NCBI GenBank assembly: GCA_947579665.1
Contig: OX388350.1
Location: 3,410,001-3,474,000, forward strand
Direction of reading: 5' to 3'
Length of the DNA: 64,000 bases
DNA from: Sympetrum striolatum
Taxonomy: Eukaryota > Arthropoda > Insecta > Odonata > Libellulidae
A model generated the notes under the pieces. The model worked only from the letters and a program-made list of their open reading frames with translations, was not told the origin of the DNA and ran no database searches. Positions 35,064 to 48,109 of this stretch are shown one piece after another (positions within the stretch are counted from its first letter, which is position 1; every line of letters starts with the position of its first letter). The position numbers and the translations under genes were made by a program.

Positions 35064-36188
35064 TTTAACGAGTAAAATGTAGCTTGCATACTGCAAGCAG
35101 ATCGGCATATTAATTTCATATCGGCATCATTTTGGGAGGGTCCTCAAAAGAAAATAAAAGGGTTGTAAATATTCTTAAAATTCGCTGCAATTTCATCGTC
35201 TGGGAACGAACCCGGGTCATACTGGTAAAATTACTATCAGCACTATAGAAGATCACCATCTCTGACTGTGTGTGAAAATTCAAGCAGAAATGTTGGCTAC
35301 AACTGCCTCAAAAGACGTTCTACTTTTCACGAATTTAAATGGCTCTCTGGATTCGAACCAAGGACGATCTTGAAAATCTAAAATATGTTTCAGAAACTTA
35401 TTTATGATATCTAAGTATATGCTGAATTTCAAGTTTCTATATTATTGGAAAAGGTTTCAAAATAATTCCTAAAAATCGGATCAACTTCTGATTGCAGAGA
35501 CACCTGGTGTCGAACCCAGGACATATTGTAAGTTGTGAATGCACAGTTTGATTTTTAAAGACTTGCTTTTCTATCATGCAAAGTTTGAAGTAGATAGCAT
35601 GCCGGGAAGTACCTAAAATTTGCTTCCGTTATCTCCATAAGAAATGCATTGTAGGATGTAAATGGCCCTCTGGGATCGAACCAAAGACCATCAGCGAGTT
35701 GCTAAAATTTGATTATAAAATATATTTATGATACATATCCACGTGCCAAGTTTCAAGTTTCCAAGTCATCTGGAAAATATTAAAAAAAATCTTAAAAATC
35801 GCCACAATGCATTTTAAACGGCCGATTTTTACCCCGACCTAGCATCGAACCAAGGATAATTGTCGAAGATATTTTATTTATTTTCGTTCGATATGCACGG
35901 CTTCTAATGATCCCTCGAATTTCAACTCTCTCCTTTTCCGGGAAGTGCCTCAAAAAATGTTCGAAAATCCCTGCCATGTACCTTATGGGGAAAATCGCGA
36001 CTTTGGGGGCTTCTGGAATCGAACCCATAACACCGAGGTTCAAAGTCGGCCTTTTCCTGTAGGTTACACATCATGGCCATAACGTCATAAAAATTTCAAG
36101 TCATTGGCACTTCTGGAACATGGTTAGAATTTTGATCCCCTATGAATGTATATATATATATAGGTATATCCGGAGAAGCGTCTATATC
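35064..36188 (+). repeat. repeat family C, copy 1 (six B-box-bearing monomers)
   Basis: It opens acgagtaaaatgtagcttgc (with a ttgcatactgcaag palindrome) and closes tatatccggagaagcgtcta. Inside are about six diverged monomers of roughly 165 bp. Each has a cctaaaaatcg/cctcaaaag segment followed by a TCGAACC-type motif (about 35,206, 35,349, 35,510, 35,671, 35,845 and 36,012). On the minus strand these read GGTTCGA as in tRNA B boxes. One forms a perfect T-arm-like hairpin, CCTGG-loop-CCAGG, at about 35,507-35,523. Confidence 0.7.
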
Positions 36189-37335
36189 TATTACGAGTAA
36201 AATGTTGCTTGCATACTGCAAGCAGATCGGCAATACTAATTTCATATCGGAATCATATCGGGACGGTCCTCAAAAGAAAAACAAAAAGGATTGAAATTTT
36301 TCTTAAAATTCGCTGTAATTTCATCGTCTGGATTTGAATCCGGGTCATACTGGTGAACTTACTATGCAGCACAATAGAAGATCAACATCTCTAAATATGT
36401 GTGAAAATTCAAGCAGAAATATTGGCTACAACTGCCTCAAAAGACGTTCTAATTTTCACGAATCTAAATGGCTCTCTGGATTCGAACTAAGGAAGATCAT
36501 GGAAATCTAAAACATGATTTTGAAATGTATCTATGATTTCTATCTACATGCCAAATTTCAAGTTTCTATATTGTTGGGAAAGGGTTCAAAATAATTATTG
36601 AAAATCAGATCAGTTACTGATTGTAGAGATTCCTGGTGTCGAACCCAGGACACATTGATAGCTGTGAATGCACAAATTGATTTGTATATACTTGATCTTT
36701 CTTTATACAAATTTTGAAGTCGATATCCTGTCGGGAAGTACCTAAAATTTGTTTCCGTTATCTCCGTAAGAAATGCATTGAAGAATTTAAATGGCCCTCT
36801 GGAATCGAACCAAGGACCATCACCGAATATGTAAAATTCTATTATGATACATATTTATGATATCTAACCCCATGCCGAATTTCAAGTATCCAGGCTTTAG
36901 GGAAGGGGTCCTAAAAAAATCTTAAAAATCGCCACAATGCATTTTAAACGGCCGATTTTTGCCCCGACCTAACATCGAACCAAGGATAATTGTCGAAGAT
37001 ATTTTATTTATTTTCGTTCGATATGCACGGCTCCTAATGATCCCTCGAATTTCAACTCTCTACTTTTCCGGAAAGTGCCTCAAAATAATTTTCGAAAATC
37101 CCCACCATGTATCCTTATGGAAAAAATCGCGACTTTGGGGACTTCTGGAGTCGAACCCATGACACTGTGGTTCAAAGTCGGATTTTTCCTGGAGGTTACA
37201 CGTCATCGCCATAACGTCGTAAAAATTTCAAGTCCGTAGCACTTGTGGAACATGGTTAGAATTTTGATCGCCTATGAATGAATGAATGAATGAGTGAGTG
37301 TGTATATAGGTATATCCGGAGAAGCGTCTATATAT
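36189..37335 (+). repeat. repeat family C, copy 2 (direct tandem of copy 1)
   Basis: It follows copy 1 head to tail, with the same monomer order and the same ends; the closing segment is followed by a GAAT microsatellite at about 37,277-37,293. High similarity to copy 1 and retained CpG in the TCGAACC motifs show that both are younger than the copy at 18,120. Confidence 0.7.
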
Positions 37336-38676
37336 AATAGATTTGGCTTAACAATGCACGGAAATAGATTTAGTTTTATCTCCGTCACTCTTGATGGCGG
37401 AATTCGGTAGTTAAAATAATAATTTTTGTAGGATGAATCCTTCCGACAGCTTATAAATGAGTCAACATTCTAATAGATTACCTCGATTTTGAATCTTTTA
37501 GTAGCCGAAATACTTAAATTTACGGCTGTAACATCGCAATTTTTATATACTTGCGTCGTCTTTTCATTAAAGGGAAAATATCGTTACAACAGATTAAGTA
37601 GATAGCCAAGAGTTGACCCATAGTTAGTGGTGACGAAAACTTAAGTAATTATTCGCGTGGAGTAAGAATGACCCAAACATTCTTTGAATTTTCAAGACCT
37701 CTTTCACAGTTAATCAATTGATTCAATGTATTATTGTGCATGAATGACTCTTTCAAAAAATAATTCAAACATTTTAAAATAATATACTCTAGCATCATAT
37801 ATACAATAAATATATTTTTAAACGGTTATCAAAATTGCAGTAACTTTAAAACTTATAATTTTTACTATTAAGAATTGACCTAAGAGTTAAAAACTAATGA
37901 AACATGTAGTAGATGATTCATTTAGTTAGTAGTTCGTTATTTAGTGAAAATATTGCACGAAAATAAACTTACGAATTTTTTTGAAACTTTCAGATAAATG
38001 GTTTCGGAACTATGACAAAACGATAAGATATATTTAAAAATGGGACTTTTATCCCTATCAGTGTCATTTTTAATAAGTTAAGAATTATTTCTACCATTGG
38101 ACTCTCCAATGAATTTGAAAATTCGATTTTCTCTATGGTTGCCGTTAGTGATTTCTCCTAAAACAATGGAAGCATATTTAAGAAGGTAAAAAACTCGATC
38201 CTAAGTTGTAATTCAAAGTAACAGAGCACTCATTAATGACTGATTAAAAAAATAACAGATTCTTTATTCCTAGCCACCGTACGAAAGGAAAGACATACGA
38301 CTGAAGTACTTCACCGATTTATTCTAAAAGTCGTAAATTGAACCGTGAAAAAAAGCAAAGTAAATTCTCGAAAACGAAATCATTGGCATCTATTTAGAAT
38401 ACGTAATTGAACTTAGAAAATTCGAGTCAAACTGAGCTATGACTTGCCTATAATTTTTAACAAAATTAGGTCTAGCAAGTACCTAAAAATTTGCATGTTA
38501 TTTCTTAGTCAATATATAAGTTAGTTTCAGGATAATTTTTATAGTAATTGTAGTATTCCTTATCGATTAAAAATCTGAATTTATAATAGAATTTAGTATC
38601 GGAAAGCAAAAACCATAAGCTTCAGAAAATTCTCATTACCTCAAATTCTCTCTCATTAATTCTCATTCTATTCTTA

Positions 38677-38727
38677 TTAAGTTGGAATTCCGGCGTCCCC
38701 ATGAGCATCTTCAGTGATGGTTTTTCT
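38677..38727 (-). pseudogene. copy of the 51-nt candidate exon, ends in a stop
   Basis: The minus strand reads RKTITEDAHGDAGIPT and a TAA after a gcgcag acceptor-like site. It corresponds to the candidate exon at 42,568-42,618 but lacks the donor at the same position. It may be a terminal exon, or a decayed duplicate; I favour the latter. Confidence 0.2.
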
Positions 38728-41700
38728 CTGCGCCAGTAGCTTTTGTTTGAGTTGTTTCCTGGGCAATATCGATATGAATAGATTAGAGCTCTCCTCAAAC
38801 CTTAAGAAAAAAATCGAAAATGAAAATTAATAATGCATCGAAAGAAAATAATCATTAAACTATGTTTAACTAAATAGTCTTATTCTAACTACTAGAATTT
38901 TATCCAAAATGCCTACGAACCACGTCCTGGAAAATGGAAAACCTTAGTTTGAATCCTAGGCTTTCACTAGGAATCCACTTTTTTACTTTCTCTACAACGC
39001 TTTGGTTAAGTCGCACGCTTTCCTTTATTAATTCAAACTTCATTTCCATCGTTTATTTATAAGAATTGAGTAAATTATTTCACAGCCAGGAGCATATACG
39101 CGATAAAATTATTAATTTGTTGAATGAGGAAATATGTTACTTTGGAAACATATCTCCTTTAATTATTATTTTTTAAATCTGGTAAACTTTACGCAAAATA
39201 TGAATCAGAGAGAATCAATTCAGAAATTCATTCTTTAAAATGAGAATTATTATTTGACACAATTCTAAACTGATGAATATACGATCATTTACGATAGATG
39301 ATTACCATTATTTGATTGTTTTCTTAATACTATTATATTCCAAATTGGATTGAAACGCCTCAAATAGCACATCTCATTATCAAATTATAAAGTTATTTGG
39401 TAAAGAATACACATAATTCTGATGAGAGAGATATTGAACTTAAGGTCTTATTTCATACACTTGAGAAGAACTGAAAACCCTTTGAGAAACGATAAAAATT
39501 CAAGCTCCTGGATCTTGTCACATGAGCGGTGTTTCAATTTTCACTGAATGTGCACGGAAAGTCAGCGTAGCAAAAATGGCGATAAAAACTCCTGTTAATT
39601 ATTTTCTGTAGAATAAGATTAAAGTAATCGTATGTAACACTAGACTCGCCACTGAATTTGAATCATGAAATACGTTAGGATAACCGATAATGCTAATTCA
39701 AAGCGAAAGGACACTCATCGCTGACTGATTTTAAAAATTACTCATCCGTAATTCCTTATCACCCGTTCAAACATGATCAACGACTGAATTACTTAGAAAA
39801 TTTATTCTAAAAGTCGGAAATGAAAGTTTGAAATTTGAGTCGATGATTCAACAAATGTAAATGTTTTGAAATAGAGATGTTTTGAAAGCAAGAGTAGTTC
39901 TGATGAAGAAGGTCAAGGTGAGCGCAAAATGCTTTATAGCATGAGGAAAATGAAAGTGCCTTGTTATCTCAAAACAAACAGCTGTCCCTTGACCTACAGT
40001 TTCACCGAATTCCAGTTCTTCAGTAATAGGAAAAGTATCGATGCATATTTTTTTAAAATAATGATTTTTGAACTACAATAAACTTAATCAAATGATTTAT
40101 CATTGAAAGAGGTTTTAAAAATTCAGAGAATTATGTGGTCATTTTTTCCCCAAGAGATAAATTACGTATATTTTTTACGGGACTAATTTAGGATTAAGCA
40201 TTGGAATGGGACATTATCAATAAAATTTTTCCATTCGAATTTTCAAAAAACTTCAGTATAAAAATTAACTCACGCACTATCCTTGTTTACCAACTTTTAG
40301 AAAATCAGCTGTCTTGTGACCTTGGTCGTGACTTTCACCTGCCTCAGAGACTCACTTTCCCAATCGGTGAGAAAAACCAGCGGAGTATTTATCAGACCAG
40401 GATCATTCCAAATATCGGATACCTCAAAATAAAGAGATGCAGTATTACTAGGAATATTCTTTAGGAGTTCTTATTATTTTATTATAAACTAAAAGTCAAA
40501 ACGTTAATATAAATTCAATTACCGATACAGTATTAAAATCATTGTATTGGCGGAACTTGCCTGAATCCGGTTGTAAAGCTATTGAAAAGATCCATTGAAA
40601 TAATACATGATTTATCTATTTATCAAAATGTTTACGAAAAAACGGTGAAAAATGCTATATTTCAGTAGAAAATTTACGTTTTTTTCGCCTAAGAATACAC
40701 AAAGTTCGCAAAACGTAATAAAATTGGTTCTCGTATTATAGATGTCGACGAGGTTAAACCAAATTTGTTAAAAACCTTCCAATTCATCATGAAATATACG
40801 AAAAAGAGCATAAACGCGAAATTTCGATCGAAAATTTAAATGTTTTGACTAAAACTGGTTAACTTTATAAGAAGTATAAATCGGAGAATCAATTCAGAAA
40901 TTTAATCCTTAGAATTTGGATAAATGTTTCACTAAAATTTAATCCGATTCTCAGAGATTCGTTTGTGAAAAAATGTTATGAATGATTGACTAAATAATGC
41001 TCTTAATACCGATTCTTCAAAGTTGAATAATATTCCTGAAAAAAATATCACTCAAATTTAAAATTACAAATGATTCCGGTAAAAATGAATGTTATTCTGG
41101 TGAGAGAAATGCTGAGCTTAACATTCATTCCGTATACTTGAGAAGAACAGAAAACTACTGCTAAACGATAAAGATTCAAACTTCTCAACGATTATTGTCT
41201 CACTTTCTGAATTGGGACAGTATATCAGCGGAGTCATAATTCCATATACATTTATAAAAAAATCCAATATATTATCTTTATTATTAATATTTTCGGTAAA
41301 TAAATTCAAATTTGATAGCGTAAAATTCCATTACTCAATAGGATGATCAGATCAATACTGACGTACCCGATCCCGGATTTGCAATACTGTTATCCCACCA
41401 TATTATACTAATTAATTGCATTCGAGAGAATGACTACAAAAAACATTTTAAGAGTTTCGAAAATAACCTCTATGAAGGACATTTATTGGGGCAAACTCAT
41501 GCCAATTAAAACAGTGCTAAAAGAAGCTGTTATAAATTTAAATGATCCTCTTCCTCAAGGACCTTCCGAGCTCTTCCGAAATATGTGGGACTCCACAAGG
41601 GATTGCTGCCCTAAATATAAAAGCCCAAGTATGCCTCTTAGCTTGTAACTCTTATTTTAACGTAGGACTAGGCAACTACGCGTATATCTTATTTTTTTCC

Positions 41701-42567
41701 TATATGTTCTTAATTAATTATTTATTTATTCATTTTCAAAACCTTTCACTATTTGTATCCTCTGATTTCAATCAATTATGATCGTACATTTTAAATTCAA
41801 AAGACCTGCGCGCCGCCGCGTCCGTTTTTATCTATCTTTGACTCTTTATTGTTTTAATTTTAAAATAGATTAAATTATTATTAGGGTATGGCAGATCGAA
41901 TAATGTCAAACGATCTCTTTTAATTCCGAAGTACATTAAGCATATATTTTTAATAATCTGACCGTAATTAATTTTAATCCACGCCTTTTACTTTCCCCCA
42001 ATATTGAACGACCACTTCAGGAAAAATATGACCGTGTCAAGGCGTGTGTGGGCAATGTGGACGGCAGCTTTGGTGAAAGCAGTCCCTAGCTCAAATCCCG
42101 GTGGATGTCAGTATGCAAAAACACATTAAGAATGATGCAGAAATTGAAAAAGTTGAATTCGCAGTCAAGGGGCTGGAAATTCAATATCACCCAAAATTTA
42201 AAACGGCATTCAGTCTGCTGTTTGCCTTTCTACTTTGACCTGTCTCTAATCGGGAGCCGGTTCAAATCCTTCTTTAACCATAATTTATATATATTTATTC
42301 ATTTAAACCGAAAACATTTTAATAGTAGGAAAGTCTTTTTTTTTAATTATTTCAGCCATACATGTGGACAAATATTTATATGATCCAGGCACCAATAACA
42401 TTGTATCCCTTGGGGGGAGCGATATTGATGACGACGACGTTATATTAATTTGAACCAAATAAATTTTTAAGATTGAGATTGTAAAATAGACGTACTTCTC
42501 TACTTCTATGTTTAAAATGCTAGAAGGTGAAATACAGCGATTCGTAGTAATTAAAAATTCTCATTAC

Positions 42568-42618
42568 CTTAATTTGAACTCCGACATCTCCATGCGGATC
42601 TCCGGTGATGTTTTCTCT
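42568..42618 (-). CDS. candidate 51-nt exon, unrecognised protein
   Basis: The minus strand has gtgacag, then 51 open bases (RENITGDPHGDVGVQIK), then a GTAATGAG donor. It is in the same phase (0/0) as the candidate exon at 44,800-44,865. I do not recognise the peptide. Related sequences at 38,677-38,727 and near 44,200 contain stops or indels. A transcribed microexon gene or a decayed duplicated gene are both possible. Confidence 0.25.
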
Positions 42619-42747
42619 CTGTCACATCACACCTGCGCAGTATCGATATGTGAATCGATTGCAGCTCTCCCTTAATTCTTAAAGACAAACAAATGCAAAT
42701 TAATAATGCAAAATAACGCTAAAGGTGTTTACGAGATGTGAAAAATA

Positions 42748-42850
42748 GTGACTTGAGTGGGACACGAACCCGGGTCTCTCACATTCCGGACGGATAATCT
42801 AATAGCTCAAAATTTCCGTCATTCTAACCACTAAAATACTGGTATCTTAT
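42748..42850 (-). repeat. tRNA-derived SINE head
   Basis: The minus strand has tagcttagttgataag (A-box-like), tagtggttaga, and a B-box-like cgggttcgtgtccc. The pairing expected for a functional tRNA is absent. Confidence 0.4.
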
Positions 42851-44799
42851 CAACTAAGCTACATCCTTTAGAGTGGTGTGCTTGGTTTCGAGTCCTAGCA
42901 AAGTCACTATTTTACACTTCTTGTACTACACTGTTTAAGTTTCCTCTGCTAAGTAAAATTTAATTTACATCGCATATTGAAAAATAATTAAGTATTTTCC
43001 TTTAGATTTGTGAATCTGTATGTAAAACGAAACTAATAATTTTTCAAATGAGGAAATCCGTTGTTTTGAAAACACATTTCCGTGAAAGATTTAAAAAATC
43101 TGGTTACCTTTATAAGAAGTATCAATCAGAGAATCAATTTAGAAATTATATCCTTAAAATTAGAATAAAAGTTTCGCAAAAATTTCAGCCAATTCTATAA
43201 GATTCGTTTGTGACAAAAGGCTATGAATGATGGACTAAATGTTGCTCACTATACCGATTCTTCAAACCTGAATAAGATTCCTAAAAAAAAGTGTCTCTCA
43301 ATATAATATTGTAAATCAACTCGGTAAGAAATTAATACTATTCAGATAAGAGAGTTATTGAACTTAAAATTCATTCCGTAGACTTGAGAAGACCTAAAAA
43401 CTATTGCGAAACGATAAAAACTCAAACTTCTAAACGATTATTGTCTCACTTTCTGAACTGGGACGGTAAATCAGCGGAGTCATAATTCCATAAACATTTC
43501 TAAAAAAATCCAATATATTATCTGGATTATTAATATTTTTGGTAAATAAATTTGTATTTAATACCGTCATCTTCACCTGGGAAACTCACTAGTTAATTTA
43601 TAAACACTAATACCACCAGAAAGTTTCCACTAAATTTGAAATCCTGTAATCCGTTATGATAATAGTGATGTCTCATGAGACAACGCATGAGTATTTAAAA
43701 AGCAGGGGAAAGTAAGTCTGATTCTTAAGTGGAATTTAAAAATAAAAGGACACTCATCGGTGACTGATTTTAAAAATTACTCATCCTTAATTCCTTATCA
43801 TCCGTTCAAACATGATCAACGACTGAATTACTTAGAAAATGTATTCTAAGAGTCGGAAATGAAAGTTTAAAATTTGAGTCGATGATTCAACAAATGTAAA
43901 TGTTTTGAAATAGAGATGTTTTGAAAGCAAGAGTAGTTCTGATAAAGAAGGTCAAGGCTAGGGCAAAATGCTTTCGCGCATGGGTAAAAAGATTGTTCCT
44001 TGAAATCTCAAAACAAACAGCTGTCCCATGACCTTCAGTTTAGCACAGAATTCCTGTTATTGAAATCGGTAGGGAATAAATCTAGTAAATACATTCGTAT
44101 TAATGAAGAAGTTCTCTTATAAGTGATAATATGAACAATCAGTCGAATAAAGCATTGACGAATCTATGTGGCATAATGCAACTTGAATTCCCGATTTCCG
44201 TTACCGTTGGTGGCTTCTCATATTGAACTCGAAAGGTTTTGAACCAGAACTTAGACCTTGAACCTCTAATTCATTAACAGCCACGTTCCAAATTTTCTCT
44301 CGTTACGTGAGTATTATTTACAAATATTAACTTTCGATGAAACTGATGCTTGCCAGAGAACAAAATATTATAAGATATTTACGGCTCCAACAACGAATTT
44401 TTAGTGCATAGATAGATTATTCATAGCTTACTCTCTGTATGTAGCTTTGCAATCGCCTAGTATCCATTTACAAGCGATATCTTTCAACAAAAACACTTTG
44501 TCGGCTAAACTAATAATATTTGCTTACTATACGTCTTATTATCGTTGACATAATGGCCCACATATCTTTGGTATAAACAGCCCAATCTACCCTTTTCTTT
44601 TAGCTCTATAATGTGAAAAATTAAGAGAAATAACTTTGGCTGACAGGATTTTTAGTCCTAATCTTAGAATCTGGAACGTTGAGTACCGATATGACCCATA
44701 AACGACACTTGAATCCCTTATATTTCACGGTACAGCAATTCTATCAAAGACTTTATAAAAAAGAAAACAAAATCTAATTAGGTATCTTTGGTAACTTAC

Positions 44800-44865
44800 C
44801 ATTTGCTGAAATTCCTGGGTGAAGTCGGCGATGGATGTTGAAAAATGAATGCTGTCTTCCTTTTC
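44800..44865 (-). CDS. candidate 66-nt exon, unrecognised protein
   Basis: The minus strand has a strong acceptor (tttatatttttag), then 66 bases open in phase 0, reading EKEDSIHFSTSIADFTQEFQ and then QM, and a strong GTAAGT donor. Its composition is more balanced than the neighbouring DNA. It lies about 150 bp downstream of the promoter-like block at 45,010-45,130 on the same strand, which fits an early exon of a short gene. No family was recognised and no complete gene could be assembled. Confidence 0.35.
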
Positions 44866-45009
44866 CTAAAAATATAAACAATCTCGAATATTAATTATTG
44901 CTATTAGATTATGTGACAGTAACAATATCGGTACTCTGAAAAACATTAACGAAGTTGGATCGCGTTGGCAAATTCAAATCTCCAACGGTCTTTCCACATA
45001 TCACTTTGG

Positions 45010-45130
45010 CAGCACTTCCTCACCGGAAGAAATCTCGACAGGAACTGACAAAAAAACCGTCTGCGCAACCGATGATCGAAGTTGCCGTCACCTGATTGGT
45101 CGAAATTTAACCGTTTGTCAATCTGGCTAC
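45010..45130 (-). promoter_or_regulatory. promoter-like block with CCAAT box (minus strand)
   Basis: On the minus strand a CCAATCAG box is followed by a caacttc segment, ggttttttt, cagttcc, gaga and gtgctg. The same elements in the same order occur on the plus strand at 48,950-49,067. Conservation of the block between inverted copies, and its GC-rich composition, suggest a promoter plus 5' UTR. The start site is not determined. Confidence 0.4.
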
Positions 45131-45189
45131 GCCCACCAACCGCCTTGGAAATTTTCCACGATTGTTACCATTACAAACCATTATATTTA

Positions 45190-46497
45190 GACGAATTTCA
45201 AAAAGTATCATTTTAATATTATTTTTAAAATTTTTTTGCAAAAAAATTATTTTTGGTCGACAATCACCCATATATTTCGCGAACTCGAAGAAGCGGTACA
45301 GCGAGATCTTTAAAGATTGGATAATAAATATATAATTACAAAAGACCTAAATCATCAACATTCTTGCAAAGATGTATGTTTAATATATTAATATTTTTGA
45401 CATAGATATAATGATTCACAAATTCACATATAAAAGACGTCATCGTAAGGAAAAAGAATAGATATCGGTGCAGGGGATATTAATTGTAGACCGATAAAGA
45501 CATCCAGCAGAGAAGAGAAGCAGCTAAGAATTCGCGAGATTAGTGATCTTCACTTTCTCCCTTAAAATTTCCTACTTAATGTAAAAGACTCTTAATAAAT
45601 AACCCTTCCACCAAAGACTTAGCCTAACTGCAAAGAATTTCCGGATACTAAACATCAGAAGGGTCGCATTTGAAGCTCATCGAAGGAGCATCTCATCAGA
45701 AGTCTTTCATGCTGAAGAATTCTCAATATCGTACCCTATTAGTTTATATTTTGCACCTTGTTGGATTTAGATTGATAGGGAAATACCCTATGCAATAAAC
45801 TTCCCAAAACATATTGAAATTGCCGAGACATGCAAATTCAACGACTATTAGGAATATTTCTGGAATTAAAACAAATCCCTTCTGAAAGTAATCAAGTACA
45901 TGTAACGGCTTAAGTAATTGAGTTAGGTGACTTTGTCAGTTATTGTTCAAATGAAAAGGATTAAGTTAGACGAAAATATATATATTTTATAAAAAAAACG
46001 AGCAAAGATATCCCAAAGAACCTCCGGCTCTACTCAATGACTTTACTCACAGGATGAAGGGCTAACAAATCCATTAGAGCAACAAGATTAGATAAATAGA
46101 GTACAACAGTTAGCATCGTTAGATTTCTTCATCAAAATACAAATTTCAATAAGGATGAACTTTAACACGGCTCACCACCTTGATCAAGAGTTCGTAATTA
46201 TTTTTTGATCGAATGAACATTGAAACATCTTGCCAATGTTAGTACTATGAATCAAGTTATGCTTATAAATACTAAATATTCTAGAATACGAATGTATTTG
46301 CACTGTGAATTCTGATATCAGAGAGCCAAGTAGAACCACTCTTTGCTTACCCACGAGGTGAAATTTCATATTCACATACATCTAGATTCAAATCAATGCA
46401 CCATGTCATTGTGCTTACAGTAGAATCCTACATTTCACTATTGTAACTTGATCGAAGGATTCCAAATTCCTGTGAACTGCAGCACGAAATCAATGAA
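45190..46497. other. no gene seen
   Basis: AT-rich spacer between the two facing-apart blocks. Short ORFs only. Confidence 0.4.
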
Positions 46498-47037
46498 TTA
46501 AGAGAAGTATCTCCTTGGGAATTTTTCGATCACAGATTTAGAACAACACACTTTCGGCACTTGATTTACGACATTGCTGTGATTCGAGTCTTCAACTGTC
46601 GGAAAACGTTCTTCATGTATTTTTCCCATACGTATACTCTGACGAAGCGCAAGTAACTTACAGAAAGCTAGAGGAAAAGGATTTCTTTCAAACAAATCAA
46701 CTTCACAAAGACGAGCAATTTTGAGGCACTTTGAACATTCTTTCGAATATAGATTAGACCATTTCCCAAGGCATAGGAATTGGAAGTTACGTGAGTTAGA
46801 CGTGGAAAGAAAGAACATCGAGTTCGGAACGTTCTGGAATTTTCGGAAGGCAACTTTAAGTGTCGTTAATTCATGCAAGGGAGAAGCGAATTGGATGGAT
46901 GACATAAGGTTGGTTTGTGGTGTAAATTCTGCTCCTGTGAAATCTTCTAGCAAAATTGTAATACGTTTACTAAACCACACAGTATTACTAAGATCGACCA
47001 TGGTTTCATAGCGTGCCTCCAAGATCAGCTGACACAT
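46498..47037 (-). CDS. unrecognised 179-aa ORF, possibly a decayed gene
   Basis: This is the longest open frame outside the mannosidase and the retroelements. It starts MCQLILEARYETMVDLSNTV and ends FPRRYFS. It has hydrophobic spacing that could suggest leucine-rich repeats (LHELTTLKVAF, NSRNFQFLCLGKW, LKIARLCEVDLF), but no motif is definite. A GTAAGT lies inside it at about 46,653 after PFPLAF, so a spliced form is possible. The opposite strand is also open over part of it. The flanking DNA contains stops in all frames. I do not recognise a function; a chance ORF is a real alternative. Confidence 0.3.
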   Translation of the reverse strand: MCQLILEARYETMVDLSNTVWFSKRITILLEDFTGAEFTPQTNLMSSIQFASPLHELTTLKVAFRKFQNVPNSMFFLSTSNSRNFQFLCLGKWSNLYSKECSKCLKIARLCEVDLFERNPFPLAFCKLLALRQSIRMGKIHEERFPTVEDSNHSNVVNQVPKVCCSKSVIEKFPRRYFS

Positions 47038-47045
47038 AATATATG

Positions 47046-48109
47046 GTAATACTGATTGGCTTAGTATACGTCTTCCTATGGAACACGGTGTTTAATTCAC
47101 GATTGATAAAAGTGTATTTGCTGCAAAGTTTGAGAGAAAGAATCAACGGTGAAAAGAGAAGTTGGGATTATGCCGTCACTCAAAAAGAACGGTTCAGATT
47201 AAGTGGTGGAGTACGTACGATATCAGCGAAATGCCTAGTTCTATTCATTGCTATTTCCTACCTGAAAACGTCGGAAAGGAAGGTTTGCGTCTCTTTAAAA
47301 TCGTCAATTCTTACTAAGCTTTCGAAATCACAAGGTCATTACTAATGACGATGTCACCTTCGGAAACGCTTCGTCTTTTATTTTCAGAAGAATCGCGAGT
47401 AGCGAAGCGAAGTACGGTGAGTGCAAGGATTGACTCTGTTTCTACGAATAATTGACTCCAATCTGGTTGTGCCGACTAAAAAGTTTAATTATTACGTTTC
47501 GTAACGAATATATTTAAATATTACGTGTGTTTGTGAGTGGTGTGGTAGCTATAAGAACCAGGAAGTGGAATTAAGAGTATTGCTGGAAGATCGAACCTGT
47601 TTCCTTGGATTGTGCAACATGTGCCAGTGAATGACATGCCGTACATGCTTCTAAGGTTTGGAATATCTACTTCTATTCGAAGGTAACAATTATACGGGAG
47701 CAATCCTTTACGAAATCGATCTTTCTTCCGATTAACGTTTTATTGAGGGACGTTGAAGGTAGAATTGTCGAATGACATGCATTGTACAAGTCGTGCATTA
47801 ACAAATTGTGAGATTGGGTTGCAAATACCTGTTAAAACTATTGATTGGAAAAGTTTTGAGATGGTTTTGTTCATCATGATGGTGTTGCCAAGGATTTTCC
47901 GTTACCATAGTATTCATTTCTTTAGTATTCCTTCCAGAATGTCGCTAGTATCTACTCAAAGTCGTGTACGGTGTTATCGATTCAAATAGAGGAATCAATT
48001 TCCCAATTAAACATTAATTTCTTCGTGTATTAATCAGATGCAAAGAGGTGGGATTATTGAAAAACTTGTCGTAGTATGATCACTGATTGCCTTAAGGATT
48101 GGACTCTCT
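47046..48109. other. no defensible gene
   Basis: Somewhat GC-richer than its surroundings up to about 47,420, with short ORFs on both strands. No domain was recognised. Confidence 0.35.

Larger units (their letters stand above)
38200..44350. repeat. old direct duplications (38.2-41.3 and 42.5-44.4 kb)
   Basis: Several blocks recur about 4 kb apart. Examples are 39,736-40,020 with 43,783-44,050 (ttgaaatagagatgttttga, then gaaagcaagagtagttctga, then aaacaaacagctgtccc), 41,120-41,310 with 43,370-43,560, and 38,640-38,800 with 42,555-42,680. Similarity is patchy with indels. No reverse transcriptase or transposase is visible. Confidence 0.7.

Noticed and set aside
44180..44240. Minus-strand peptide TNGNGNREFKLHYAT, also found (as TNGNGHPEFKLHYVT) on the plus strand near 50,110, as a conserved terminal exon.
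   Set aside because: A second frame is equally open in both copies and substitutions show no codon-position bias, so coding conservation is not supported.
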